From: Bacteroidales bacterium
GTDB taxonomy: Bacteria; Bacteroidota; Bacteroidia; Bacteroidales; Muribaculaceae
NCBI GenBank assembly: GCA_019415705.1
Contig: DXYS01000040.1
Coordinates: 1-51,148 of the forward strand
Direction: 5' to 3'
DNA length: 51,148 nucleotides
Of this stretch, positions 43,232 through 51,148 are shown piece after piece; the stretch's first letter is position 1; each line of letters begins with the position of its first letter. The notes under the pieces were generated by a model. That model did no database searches. It had not been told where the DNA came from and worked only from the letters and a program-made list of their open reading frames with translations. The position numbers were made by a program, and so were the translations under genes.

Positions 43232-44305
43232 TCAGACGAGGCTGCGGTAGATTTCAGCAGTCTGCTCAGCTGTGCGCTTCCATGAGAAAAGGTCTGCGCG
43301 GGCATGTCCGCGACTGATGAGGCTGTCGCGCAGCGTCTGACTGTCGATGCACTCAAGGATGCGGTCGCGCATGTCGCCGATGTCCTCGGGGTCGAAATAG
43401 AGTGCTCCGTCGCCGCCAATCTCAGGCAGTGAGCTGCGGTCGCTCAACACGGCCGGACAACCGGCGTCGAAAGCCTCGAGAACGGGGAAACCGAAGCCCT
43501 CGTAAAGCGAAGGGAAGACGAAACACAAGGCCCCGGCATATAGACGGCGCAGTTGCGGGTCGGAGACAAATATATGGCGGACGTCGTCGCCGGGGCGCAG
43601 TCCGGCTGCAACGATCATTTCCTGTTCGCCTTTCTTGAACGGTGCGCCGGTGCATATTAGTTTCACGTCGGGATGCACGCGTCTGACCTCGGCAAAGGCT
43701 TTGACAAGCCGCTCGAAGTTCTTGTAGCCCGGGCGTCCGCCGACAAAGAGGATGTAATGCTCCGGGAGTCCGTTGATTTCGACGTCTGCGTCACTCAGGA
43801 TGTTTCGGCCATGGTAGACAACGCTTATTTTGGTCGGGTCGATGTCGTATAAATCGAGGATGTCGCGTCGTGTTGATTCGCTGATGGCGATGACCCGGTC
43901 GGCGTGTTCGACAGTCTGACGCTTTACCTCGGCCGTTGTGTCGCCGGGCGCGAAGTTGCCTGTAAAGCGCTCGTGTATCATGTCATGTACCGTGACGACG
44001 GTCGGTCGCTTGACCAAGGGGATATAATAAGGATTATAGTAGGTCGGATGAAAGACGTCGTAATCCCCTCGCTCGAGTAAGCGACGTGAACGGGCGTAGT
44101 TGACAGCCTTTAATATATAGCGTTTGAACGGTATATTCGGCATAGCGGCGATGCCGAGCTGCTCGAGATATATGCTGCGGGAGCGGCGGACGGCAAACTG
44201 CGGGTCTATGTCGTCGGGCAGGGCACCGGCAAGTTCGGCGAAATAGCGAGAGATGCCTCCGACTTTTTGTGAATTGAAAATCTGGCAGTCGTAGAGAACT
44301 TTCAT
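43232..44305 (-). CDS. GT4-family glycosyltransferase
   Basis: A 357-residue GT-B enzyme resembling mannosyltransferases. The N-terminal half has KVGGISRYF and YDVFHPTYYNP; VTVHDMIHERF (104-114) and AISESTRRDI (140-149) are typical. The donor site has GYKN with Lys195 and the E-x7-E pair Glu269/Glu277 in PSLYEGFGFPVLEA. It overlaps the end of the preceding GT2 gene by four bases. With manC next door, GDP-mannose is a reasonable donor; this is inference. Confidence 0.88.
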   Translation of the reverse strand: MKVLYDCQIFNSQKVGGISRYFAELAGALPDDIDPQFAVRRSRSIYLEQLGIAAMPNIPFKRYILKAVNYARSRRLLERGDYDVFHPTYYNPYYIPLVKRPTVVTVHDMIHERFTGNFAPGDTTAEVKRQTVEHADRVIAISESTRRDILDLYDIDPTKISVVYHGRNILSDADVEINGLPEHYILFVGGRPGYKNFERLVKAFAEVRRVHPDVKLICTGAPFKKGEQEMIVAAGLRPGDDVRHIFVSDPQLRRLYAGALCFVFPSLYEGFGFPVLEAFDAGCPAVLSDRSSLPEIGGDGALYFDPEDIGDMRDRILECIDSQTLRDSLISRGHARADLFSWKRTAEQTAEIYRSLV

Positions 44306-45066
44306 CTGTTTTTGTTACGTAGAAGACTGCGTGCGATGCGATAGGCTTGCAGAGTCGTCGAGAAACGACGCAGGGCTATGCAGTTGCCTTCGCGGCCGTC
44401 AAGGATGGCTGCATCACGCAGCTGGCAGCTGAGATAGTCTAATGTGGCCCTCAGATGGGGCATAAGGGGCATTATCGAGGCTGTACGTCCGGCTATGACG
44501 CGTGCCCTTAGCGAGCCGCGCCGTTGCTCTTTGCGTTCGAACTCGTCGATTGTCTCGACCCGGAAGTGGTCGATGCGTCCGTCAAGCGGGCACGGTATCA
44601 GCAGCTCGTCATATGTGATGCGTTCGTGGAGTTCGTGAAGATTCCAGTTGGCATACCGTTTGTTGAAAAGCCTTACCTCGCGGACGGGCTGCCAGCCGGA
44701 GTGACGCACCGGTTTGCCGCAGAAATAATTAATCAGCGGCATCGAATAGACGCGATGGGTGAGTCCTGATGTCTTAAGAGCGATGAGCTCGGCACGTAAT
44801 TGGTCTGAAAGGACCTCGTCGGCGTCGATTGACAATACGTAGCGATGAGTGGTCAGTCCGGCCGCATACTGACGCTGCGATCCGAAACCGGTGAAGGCGC
44901 GTTGTGTCACTTTGCAGCCATAACGTTGGCAGATTTCGACTGTGCGGTCAGTCGAGTAGGAGTCGACGACTATGATTTCGTCGGCGACGCCTTTAAGCGA
45001 GTTCAGACAGCGCTCGATGCGCGGCTCTTCGTTGCGCGTTATGATTGTCGCTGAAATGTGATTCAT
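44302..45066 (-). CDS. GT2-family glycosyltransferase (WaaE/KdtX-like)
   Basis: A 254-residue enzyme. ATIITRNEEPRIERCLNSL, ADEIIVVDSYSTDRT and SIDADEVLS (the metal-binding DAD) are the motifs of the WaaE branch, which adds glucose to LPS inner core. Later, LHERITYD and the PCPLDGRIDHF stretch fit the same family. The start MNHISAT at 45066 fits a -7 box at 45093-45100; the frame can be read back to 45156, but that start would lie upstream of the box. Confidence 0.87.
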   Translation of the reverse strand: MNHISATIITRNEEPRIERCLNSLKGVADEIIVVDSYSTDRTVEICQRYGCKVTQRAFTGFGSQRQYAAGLTTHRYVLSIDADEVLSDQLRAELIALKTSGLTHRVYSMPLINYFCGKPVRHSGWQPVREVRLFNKRYANWNLHELHERITYDELLIPCPLDGRIDHFRVETIDEFERKEQRRGSLRARVIAGRTASIMPLMPHLRATLDYLSCQLRDAAILDGREGNCIALRRFSTTLQAYRIARSLLRNKNR

Positions 45067-45092
45067 CGGTTTAGATGCACGATAATGATTTG

Positions 45093-45100
45093 CAAATTTA
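45093..45100 (-). promoter_or_regulatory. Likely -7 box of the GT2-GT4 pair
   Basis: TAAATTTG on the minus strand fits TAnnTTTG. The start would be near 45086, a 20-base leader. The -33 element is unclear. Confidence 0.5.
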
Positions 45101-45488
45101 CGGAGTTTTTTTGTGCTATTATATTGCTGACTGATTTTTTTGTTAAAAATCATCAAATCTTTCGGTTTATATTCGTAACTGACTTATCTATGCGTAAATA
45201 CTTGATAAACAGGGATATATTTGGTTATTTCAAATGCTGTTTCTACTAAATAATTGATATGCAATTGTTTATGCTGTTGCTCCGGCTATTTGTACTTGGC
45301 TTTTTATTCCGATATTTCTTATAAACTGCCCGCGTTTAAATTTTTGTTCAATTCTCAAGCCTTAAAAAATCAGATATATCATTGATTGATAGGCGATAAT
45401 GTCTAAAATTTGCTTTTGTGGACATTACCCCGAAAAATTTTGTTATTGGCTTTGCCGTGCTTATGATGTCGGTTTGACGAAAATATCT
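45101..45488. other. A/T-rich divergent intergenic stretch, nothing further recognised
   Basis: Nearly 390 bases between the two promoter boxes. The reading frames are short and without codon bias. I see no tRNA, no strong hairpin and no repeat shared with other gaps in the window. Confidence 0.4.
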
Positions 45489-45496
45489 TAACTTTG
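45489..45496 (+). promoter_or_regulatory. Likely -7 box of the SpmA/SpmB-type gene
   Basis: TAACTTTG fits TAnnTTTG and lies 18 bases before the ATG at 45515, so the leader would be only about 12 bases. A TTG in frame at 45494 is inside the box and cannot be the start. Confidence 0.5.
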
Positions 45497-45514
45497 AAAT
45501 CTAATTGTTTCCCA

Positions 45515-46747
45515 ATGGTACTTAATTACATCTGGATCGCTTTTTTCGTCCTCGCTTTTGTTGTTGCTCTCGGCCGTACGATTTTTGGCGGCGACCTCGG
45601 TGTCTGGACCGAGGTGATGCACGCGTCGTTTGATTCGGCCGGCACAGCTTTCGAAATTGCCATCGGTCTGACCGGCATACTCTCTCTGTGGATGGGACTG
45701 ATGAAAATCGGTGAGCGTGGCGGCGTCATCCGAGTTTTTGGTCGCGCTGTCTCTCCCTTGTTCACCCGTCTCTTTCCGGGTGTGCCCAAGGATCATCCGG
45801 CCATGGGCTCGATTTTTATGAATGTCAGCGCCAATATGCTCGGTCTCGACAATGCGGCGACTCCGCTCGGTCTGCAGGCCATGAAAGAACTTCAGGAGCT
45901 TAATAAGGAGAAGGACACGGCCACCGATGCTATGATTATGTTTTTGGTGCTTAATGCCTCGGGACTGTGCTTTATACCGATAAGTATAATGATGTATCGG
46001 GCACAGGCCGGTGCGGCAAATCCGACTGATGTCTTCCTGCCGATACTGCTTGCCACATTCATTGCCACACTGTTTGGCATTGTGGCGCTTTGCATCAAGC
46101 AACGCATACGGCTTACTGACCCTGTTCTGTTGGGGTGGGTAGGAGGCATGGCCGCGGTTATCGGCGGCATTGTCTGGTTTTTTACGACTCTGACGCAGGA
46201 CAAGGTCGAGCTTTACTCCGGGTTTATAGCGAACTTCTTGTTACTTAGCGTAATCGTGGCTTTCCTCGTCGCCGGATTCGTCAAAAAGGTAAACGTCTAC
46301 TCGGTCTTCATCGAGGGCGCGAAGGAGGGATTCACTACGGCGGTCACAATTATACCTTATCTTGTGGCAATACTTGTTGCAATCGGTGTATTTCGTGCGT
46401 CCGGGGCGATGGAGGTGGTGACAGACAGCATGGTGTCGTTTGTAGATTTCCTCGGATTTGACAGCCGTTGGGTGGAGGCTCTGCCCACTGCCCTCATGAA
46501 ACCCCTCAGTGGCAGCGGCTCTCGCGGCATGATGGTCGATTTGATGAATACTTACGGCGCCGACGCTTTTGTGTCGAAAGTCTCGGCTGCGATACAAGGC
46601 TCTACAGACACAACCTTTTATGTTCTGGCGGTTTATTTTGGCTCTGTGGGCGTCCGCAAAACACGTTACGCTGTCGGCTACGCGCTTATGGCTGATGTTG
46701 TCGGGTCGATTGCCGGGGTCGTCGCTGCATATATTTTCTTCTCATAA
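45515..46747 (+). CDS. SpmA/SpmB-type fused nucleoside-recognition membrane protein
   Basis: A 410-residue inner-membrane protein with about ten hydrophobic segments. The first half resembles spore maturation protein A (IGLTGILSLWMGLMKIGE, NMLGLDNAATPLGLQAM) and the second half SpmB (TIIPYLVAILVAIGVFRASG, PLSGSGSRGMM, GSTDTTFYVLAVYFGSVG). Both halves belong to the Gate/nucleoside-recognition family. The fused form is usual in non-sporulating Bacteroidota, where it probably moves a small solute; the substrate is unknown. Confidence 0.88.
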   Translation: MVLNYIWIAFFVLAFVVALGRTIFGGDLGVWTEVMHASFDSAGTAFEIAIGLTGILSLWMGLMKIGERGGVIRVFGRAVSPLFTRLFPGVPKDHPAMGSIFMNVSANMLGLDNAATPLGLQAMKELQELNKEKDTATDAMIMFLVLNASGLCFIPISIMMYRAQAGAANPTDVFLPILLATFIATLFGIVALCIKQRIRLTDPVLLGWVGGMAAVIGGIVWFFTTLTQDKVELYSGFIANFLLLSVIVAFLVAGFVKKVNVYSVFIEGAKEGFTTAVTIIPYLVAILVAIGVFRASGAMEVVTDSMVSFVDFLGFDSRWVEALPTALMKPLSGSGSRGMMVDLMNTYGADAFVSKVSAAIQGSTDTTFYVLAVYFGSVGVRKTRYAVGYALMADVVGSIAGVVAAYIFFS

Positions 46748-46762
46748 TCAAAAATTATTTTT

Positions 46763-46770
46763 TATCTTTG
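46763..46770 (+). promoter_or_regulatory. Likely -7 box of ybeY
   Basis: TATCTTTG fits TAnnTTTG and lies 18 bases before the ybeY ATG. No -33 element is clear. The leader would be very short. Confidence 0.45.
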
Positions 46771-46788
46771 TGAGTTATTAGACGATAG

Positions 46789-47214
46789 ATGAGAGACTCC
46801 TATCAATGGCTCACTGACGGGGTTGAATTGCCTCGGCTTGATTTTGCATGTCTTGAGCGTTGGCTCGGACGTGTGGCTGCTGACCATGACCGTATGGTCG
46901 GCGAGTTGACTTATATCTTTTGTGATGATGCAAAGATTTTAGAAGTCAATCGTCAATTCCTTCAGCATGACTATTTTACGGATATCATCACTTTTGATTA
47001 TTCGCGAGGTCGGTTGATTTCGGGAGATATGTTTATCTCGCTTGACACTGTCGCGAGCAATGCGTCAGGCCTCGGGATTGATTATCAGACTGAATTGCTG
47101 AGAGTTATAGTGCATGGCGTCTTGCATCTATGCGGTATTAACGATAAGGGACCCGGCGAGCGTGAGATTATGGAGGCTAACGAGGACCGGGCGCTGTCAA
47201 TGTTTGCTAAATAA
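46789..47214 (+). CDS. ybeY: rRNA maturation endoribonuclease YbeY
   Basis: A 141-residue metal-dependent RNase for 16S rRNA 3'-end processing and ribosome quality control. LTYIFCDDAKILEVNRQFL and TDIITFDY are family stretches, and HGVLHLCGIND is the metal site. The third histidine of the usual H-x3-H-x5-H is Asp here; as far as I recall this is a common Bacteroidota variant. Length is normal. It is followed 37 bases later by mnmG. Confidence 0.92.
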   Translation: MRDSYQWLTDGVELPRLDFACLERWLGRVAADHDRMVGELTYIFCDDAKILEVNRQFLQHDYFTDIITFDYSRGRLISGDMFISLDTVASNASGLGIDYQTELLRVIVHGVLHLCGINDKGPGEREIMEANEDRALSMFAK

Positions 47215-47251
47215 GCTTTAATATATTGATAATCAGATATTTCATCAAGAT

Positions 47252-49132
47252 ATGAGGTTTGGTTATGATGTTATTGTTGTAGGAGCCGGTCATGCCGGTT
47301 GTGAGGCTGCGATGGCCTCTGCCCGTCTCGGAGCGTCGACTTTGTTGATCACTATGGATATGAACAAAATCGCGCAGATGAGTTGTAACCCTGCCATCGG
47401 TGGTATTGCGAAGGGACAGATTGTCCGCGAGATTGATGCGCTTGGCGGCATGACTGGTATTATTACCGATCTGACGTCGATACAGTTCCGCATGCTTAAC
47501 CGTTCTAAAGGACCTGCTATGTGGAGTCCACGCGCCCAGTGTGACCGCAACAAGTTCTCCGCCCTATGGCGTGAAACGCTTGAGCATGCCGATAATTTGT
47601 CGATGTGGCAGGATTCTGTTGTAGCGCTTACATTTGATGAAGACGGAGGGTTGAACGGTGTGCGCACTGCTGACGGAGCTGAGTTCTATGCGCGTGCTGT
47701 CGTGCTGACTAACGGTACTTTTCTCAATGGTCTTATGCATATCGGTCGCGTAAAGCTTGTAGGCGGACGTGTTTCGGAGCCGGCAAGTCATGGTCTTACA
47801 GAGCAACTTGCCTCTTTGGGCTTCGCTATCGCTCGTATGAAGACCGGCACACCTGTGCGTATCGACGGACGCACTATAAAATATGAACTCACAACGGCGC
47901 AGAGCGGCGACAATGACGGACATAAGTTTTCGTATCTTCCCGAAATTAAACGCCGCCTTAAGCAACGTGACTGCTATATCGTCTACACTAACACTGAGAC
48001 GCACCGCATCTTGCGCGAAGGATTGCCTGATTCGCCTCTTTACAACGGACAGATACAGAGTATCGGCCCACGCTATTGTCCCTCTATTGAGACAAAGATT
48101 GTGACATTTGCTGACAAAGACGAGCATCAGCTTTTCCTCGAGCCCGAGGGTGAAACCAGCGTAGAATTTTATCTGAACGGTTTCTCTTCGTCGCTGCCGC
48201 TCAATGTTCAGATAAACGCTCTGTCGACTATTCCTGCGCTTGCCGACGCTCAGATTTACCGTCCCGGCTATGCTATAGAGTATGACTTCTTCGACCCGAC
48301 CCAGCTGACTCATTGCTTGGAGACAAAGCTTATTCCCGGTCTTTTCTTTGCAGGCCAGATTAACGGTACGACAGGTTATGAGGAAGCGGCAGGGCAGGGA
48401 CTTATTGCCGGTGCCAATGCAGCCCTTAAGGTCCGGGGACGTGATTCTTTCACTCTTGGTCGTGACGAGGCTTATATAGGTGTGCTGATTGACGACCTTG
48501 TCACAAAGGGCGTCGACGAGCCTTATCGCATGTTTACCTCACGAGCCGAGTATCGCATACTGTTGCGTCAGGACGATGCCGACATGCGTCTCACTCCGCG
48601 TGGCTATGCTATCGGTCTTGTTGACGACGAGCGCTATAAGATTCTTCAGGCAAAACAGCTCTGGCGTGATAATCTGATAGATTTCTGTGATAATTTTTCT
48701 GTTAAGACTTCGCTGATTAATCCGGCTCTGGAGGCTGCGGGCCTTGCTCCTTTGCGTCAGGGCGTCAGACTTCGTGATCTTGTCATGCGTCCGCAGCTTG
48801 ATTTCGCGTCTTTGCGACGTATGATTAAAGCGCTTGACGAACTCATTGATGTTATCCCTGTGGAAATACGTGAGGAAACGGTCGAGGCCGCCGAGATACT
48901 TATCAAATATAGCGGCTATATCGACCGCGAACGTCAGATTGCCGATAAACTTCGCCGTCTTGAGGATGTACGAATCGCTGACCGTTTTGACTACTCGACC
49001 ATCAGGGCGTTATCGACTGAGGCTCGTCAGAAACTCGAGAAACATCGACCTGAGACTATCGGCGAGGCATCGCGTATCCCCGGCATTTCGCCCAGCGATA
49101 TTAACATGCTTCTCCTGATGATGAATAGATAA
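47252..49132 (+). CDS. mnmG: tRNA uridine-5-carboxymethylaminomethyl modification enzyme MnmG
   Basis: A 626-residue FAD protein that with MnmE modifies wobble U34 of several tRNAs. The N-terminus has the dinucleotide motif VGAGHAGCEAA, then CNPAIGGIAKGQIVREIDAL, PRAQCDRNKF, and TGTPVRIDGRT; the C-terminal helical domain ends EASRIPGISPSDINMLL. Full length. A perfect parS site follows the stop codon by five bases, and apt comes next. Confidence 0.96.
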   Translation: MRFGYDVIVVGAGHAGCEAAMASARLGASTLLITMDMNKIAQMSCNPAIGGIAKGQIVREIDALGGMTGIITDLTSIQFRMLNRSKGPAMWSPRAQCDRNKFSALWRETLEHADNLSMWQDSVVALTFDEDGGLNGVRTADGAEFYARAVVLTNGTFLNGLMHIGRVKLVGGRVSEPASHGLTEQLASLGFAIARMKTGTPVRIDGRTIKYELTTAQSGDNDGHKFSYLPEIKRRLKQRDCYIVYTNTETHRILREGLPDSPLYNGQIQSIGPRYCPSIETKIVTFADKDEHQLFLEPEGETSVEFYLNGFSSSLPLNVQINALSTIPALADAQIYRPGYAIEYDFFDPTQLTHCLETKLIPGLFFAGQINGTTGYEEAAGQGLIAGANAALKVRGRDSFTLGRDEAYIGVLIDDLVTKGVDEPYRMFTSRAEYRILLRQDDADMRLTPRGYAIGLVDDERYKILQAKQLWRDNLIDFCDNFSVKTSLINPALEAAGLAPLRQGVRLRDLVMRPQLDFASLRRMIKALDELIDVIPVEIREETVEAAEILIKYSGYIDRERQIADKLRRLEDVRIADRFDYSTIRALSTEARQKLEKHRPETIGEASRIPGISPSDINMLLLMMNR

Positions 49133-49137
49133 ATGAT

Positions 49138-49153
49138 TGTTCCACGTGAAACA
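49138..49153. promoter_or_regulatory. parS centromere-like site (ParB binding)
   Basis: TGTTCCACGTGAAACA matches the bacterial parS consensus TGTTNCACGTGAAACA at all 16 positions, and the flanks extend it to an ATTGTT/AACAAT inverted repeat. It sits in the mnmG-apt gap. ParB bound here helps segregate the origin region. Confidence 0.9.
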
Positions 49154-49199
49154 ATCGCTCTCTCAAAAATAAGAATATCAATAACTTAAACTGATAGAA

Positions 49200-49717
49200 A
49201 TGGAATACATCAAATCAAGAATCCGCGATGTGATGGATTTCCCGCAGAAGGGAATCGTCTTCAAAGATCTCACAACGGTCTTCAAGGACCCGCGTGCACT
49301 TCACATTATCGGCTGGGATCTTTCGCAGCTTTATCGAGACAAAGGTGTCACTAAAGTCGTGGGTATAGAGTCCCGCGGTTTTATCGGCGGCTCTATCCTC
49401 GCCTATGAATCGGTGCCGGTTTTGTCCCCGCACGTAAGCCCGGCAAATTGCCGGCTGATACCATCCGTCAGGAGTATGCCAAAGAGTATGGCACGGATGT
49501 CATCGAGATTCACCGCGACGCCATCACATCCGACGATATTGTCGTGCTGCATGATGATGTGCTCGCCACCGGCGGCACAATGGCTGCTGCGTATAAACTT
49601 GTCGAGAGCCTGCATCCTAAAAAGATTTATGTCAATTTTATCATTGAGCTGAGCGCGCTTAACGGACGTACCGCTTTGCCAGAGGATGCCGAGGTTACAT
49701 CACTTATAAAATATTGA
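49200..49717 (+). pseudogene. apt: Adenine phosphoribosyltransferase, frameshifted
   Basis: The enzyme makes AMP from adenine and PRPP. Residues 1-70 read in frame 1 (RDVMDFPQKGIVFKDLTTV, VVGIESRGFIGGSILAYE), then the frame breaks at about 49409-49410 and homology continues in the next frame (GAGFVPARKPGKLPADT, then HDDVLATGGTMAAA, the PRPP loop) to TGA at 49717. Insertion of one base, as in GAA CTC GGT, would restore a protein of about 172 residues, the usual length. No other damage is seen. It is either a very recent null mutation or a sequence error. No slippery motif suggests programmed shifting. Confidence 0.85.
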
Positions 49718-49749
49718 TTTCGTCGCACGGCGACGATTCTCAAATTTTT

Positions 49750-49787
49750 TAACGGAGTCACGGACTTTTTGGGTCGTGATTCCGTTA
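49750..49787. other. Strong hairpin between apt and uvrC
   Basis: TAACGGAGTCACG pairs with CGTGATTCCGTTA with one G-T wobble around a 12-base loop. No T-run follows on either strand, so it is not a standard terminator. The right arm ends seven bases before the uvrC ATG, so it may affect uvrC translation or RNA stability. Confidence 0.6.
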
Positions 49788-49794
49788 GACTTAT

Positions 49795-51148
49795 ATGGCA
49801 AAACACGAAAAGTCGGCCGAACTAAAGGCTAAAATATCTATTCTCCCCGACACTCCCGGCGTCTATACTTACTATGACTCGACGGGCAAGGTGATTTATG
49901 TCGGCAAGGCAAAGAATCTTAAGCGTCGCGTGTCATCATACTTTAACCGCACCCATGACTGCCTGCGCACAAATCTGCTTGTGCGTGCCATCGCCGACAT
50001 GTCTTATATAGTCGTTCCGACCGAGCAGGATGCGCTCAATCTCGAGAACTCCATGATCAAGGAGTTTAAGCCGCGCTATAACGTCCTGCTCAAAGACGAC
50101 AAGTCGTACCCGTGGATTGTTGTAACAAACGAGCTCTATCCACGCGTTTTTCTGACTCGTCAGTATATACGCGACGGCTCCAAGTATTATGGCCCGTACA
50201 CGACCCCGGCCGTGGCTCGCACTGTGCTCGAACTTATACGCGAACTTTATCCGATGCGCACCTGCCGTCTGCCTATAACCCGTGATTTTTTGAATAAAGA
50301 GAAGGGTAGACTGTGCTTGCAGTACCATATCAAAAAATGCAAAGGATGCTGCACCGAGGCTGTCTCTGTTGAGGAATACGCGGGTTATATCGAGCGCATA
50401 AAACAGATTCTGCGCGGCGATGTGCAGGAGCTGATGACCTATTTGCGCGACGAGATGACACGCCTTGCCTCGGAGATGCGCTTTGAGGAAGCGCAGGAGC
50501 TAAAAGAACGATACGGACTGCTCGAGCGATATCAGTCAAAGAGTGTAATTGTCAGCCAGACTATCAATGATGTCGACGTCTTCGGCATCGACGACGATGA
50601 CCGCGATGTCTACATCAACTATATGCGTGTGCGGCGCGGCGCTGTCGTGCGCTCGGTCACGCTGCGCTACCGCCGCAGCCTTGACGAGTCGCAGGCCCAG
50701 TTGCTGGCATATGCTATGGAAGAAATCCGTCAGTCGCTCGGTGTGACTTACGACGAGGTGGTTGTGCCGCTTGTTCCCGACGTCGAGCCCGAAGGGGTGA
50801 CATTCACCGTCCCGCGACGTGGTGACAAAGCCAAGCTGTTGGATGTCTCGCAGCGTAATGCTCGTCAGAATAAAATTGATGTGCTCAAGAATATGGAACG
50901 CACCGACCCCGAGCAGCGCACTGACCGTCTGCTCGAACGCATAAAAAGTGATTTCCGTCTCACAGAGTTGCCGCGCCATATCGAGTGCTTCGATAACTCC
51001 AACATACAGGGCTCTGACCCCGTAGCATCGTGTGTCGTGTTTCGCAACGGCAAGCCCTCGAAACGCGACTATCGTCATTTCAACATCAAAACGGTCGTCG
51101 GGCCCGACGACTTTGCCTCGATGAAAGAAGTACTCACGCGTCGTTATA
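49795..51148 (+). CDS. uvrC: Excinuclease ABC subunit C, 3' end outside the window
   Basis: The first 451 codons of the nucleotide-excision-repair nuclease, which cuts both sides of a lesion after UvrA/UvrB loading. The GIY-YIG domain has GVYTYY (22-27), YVGKAKNLKRR (35-45) and the FKPRYN stretch; the central part has CRLPI, CLQYHIKKCKGCC with its Cys cluster, and a UVR-type helix (MRFEEAQELKERY, about 222-234). The second nuclease domain begins at IECFDNSNIQGS. No stop occurs before the window ends. The start ATG at 49795 is set by family length. Confidence 0.95.
   Translation, partial: MAKHEKSAELKAKISILPDTPGVYTYYDSTGKVIYVGKAKNLKRRVSSYFNRTHDCLRTNLLVRAIADMSYIVVPTEQDALNLENSMIKEFKPRYNVLLKDDKSYPWIVVTNELYPRVFLTRQYIRDGSKYYGPYTTPAVARTVLELIRELYPMRTCRLPITRDFLNKEKGRLCLQYHIKKCKGCCTEAVSVEEYAGYIERIKQILRGDVQELMTYLRDEMTRLASEMRFEEAQELKERYGLLERYQSKSVIVSQTINDVDVFGIDDDDRDVYINYMRVRRGAVVRSVTLRYRRSLDESQAQLLAYAMEEIRQSLGVTYDEVVVPLVPDVEPEGVTFTVPRRGDKAKLLDVSQRNARQNKIDVLKNMERTDPEQRTDRLLERIKSDFRLTELPRHIECFDNSNIQGSDPVASCVVFRNGKPSKRDYRHFNIKTVVGPDDFASMKEVLTRRY

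Noticed and set aside
49400..49420. Programmed ribosomal frameshift in apt
   Set aside because: There is no slippery heptamer or downstream pseudoknot, and Apt is not known to use frameshifting; a one-base deletion is simpler.
1..51148. CRISPR array, tRNA or rRNA genes, insertion sequences with transposase, prophage
   Set aside because: All gaps over 60 bases were read on both strands; none holds spaced direct repeats, a cloverleaf or a transposase frame. xerD is the chromosomal recombinase by its residues and context.

Overview
The window is most likely a piece of a Bacteroidales chromosome, probably of the Muribaculaceae type. The evidence is Bacteroidota-type promoters (TTTG, 19-21 bases, TAnnTTTG) in many intergenic gaps, four secreted proteins ending in a type IX-secretion-like C-terminal tail, Bacteroidota-specific families (DUF4254, DUF4294, DUF5689, a TGS-fused nucleoside kinase, YfhO) and surface lipoproteins with acidic residues after the lipobox Cys. 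Genus is not determinable by eye. No tRNA, rRNA, CRISPR array, transposase or prophage was seen. The genes look chromosomal and mostly housekeeping.

Layout. 1-4.3 kb: two minus-strand secreted proteins with C-terminal sorting tails; the second carries an in-frame amber codon in its signal peptide. 4.3-10.9 kb: a tight minus-strand operon nadB-upp-flippase-glycosyltransferase-RNA methyltransferase-LD-carboxypeptidase. 10.9-19.9 kb: a TonB-dependent receptor followed by two multidomain DUF5689 surface lipoproteins, divergent from a secreted endonuclease/exonuclease/phosphatase; this is the best candidate for a poorly described functional system. 20.0-26.8 kb: a seven-gene minus-strand operon DUF4254-GT9-ruvB-nucleoside kinase-TPR-HAD-ribF. 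26.9-32.4 kb: an Lrp/AsnC regulator, then yfhO-like, a small HGVHSPF-type protein, DUF4294 and xerD on the plus strand. 32.4-36.8 kb: a divergent pair of paralogous sorting-tail proteins that share a 581-base intergenic region with two copies of a perfect 23-bp palindrome; the pair is bracketed by copies of a 63-bp palindromic repeat. 36.8-38.1 kb: pyrH-frr. 38.3-45.1 kb: a large beta-helix lipoprotein, a mannose-1-phosphate guanylyltransferase and three glycosyltransferases. 45.5-51.1 kb: an SpmA/SpmB-type membrane protein, ybeY, mnmG, a perfect parS site, a frameshifted apt, and uvrC running off the end.

How the genes work together. Several clusters serve cell-envelope glycan assembly (flippase, GT4/GT2/GT9 enzymes, GDP-mannose supply, YfhO, LD-carboxypeptidase). 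The TonB receptor, the OB-fold-like surface lipoproteins and the secreted nuclease-like enzyme together look like an uptake system, possibly for nucleic acid or another phosphoester; that is inference. The parS site beside mnmG suggests this part of the chromosome is in the origin-proximal domain.

Starts were moved downstream of the longest possible ORF where a promoter, a signal peptide or family length demanded it (nadB, Lrp, yfhO-like, manC, the GT2 at 44.3 kb, the 45.5-kb gene, xerD and the 32.5-kb gene). Two genes (2.2-4.2 kb and apt) are each broken by one base change; sequencing error cannot be excluded from the sequence alone.
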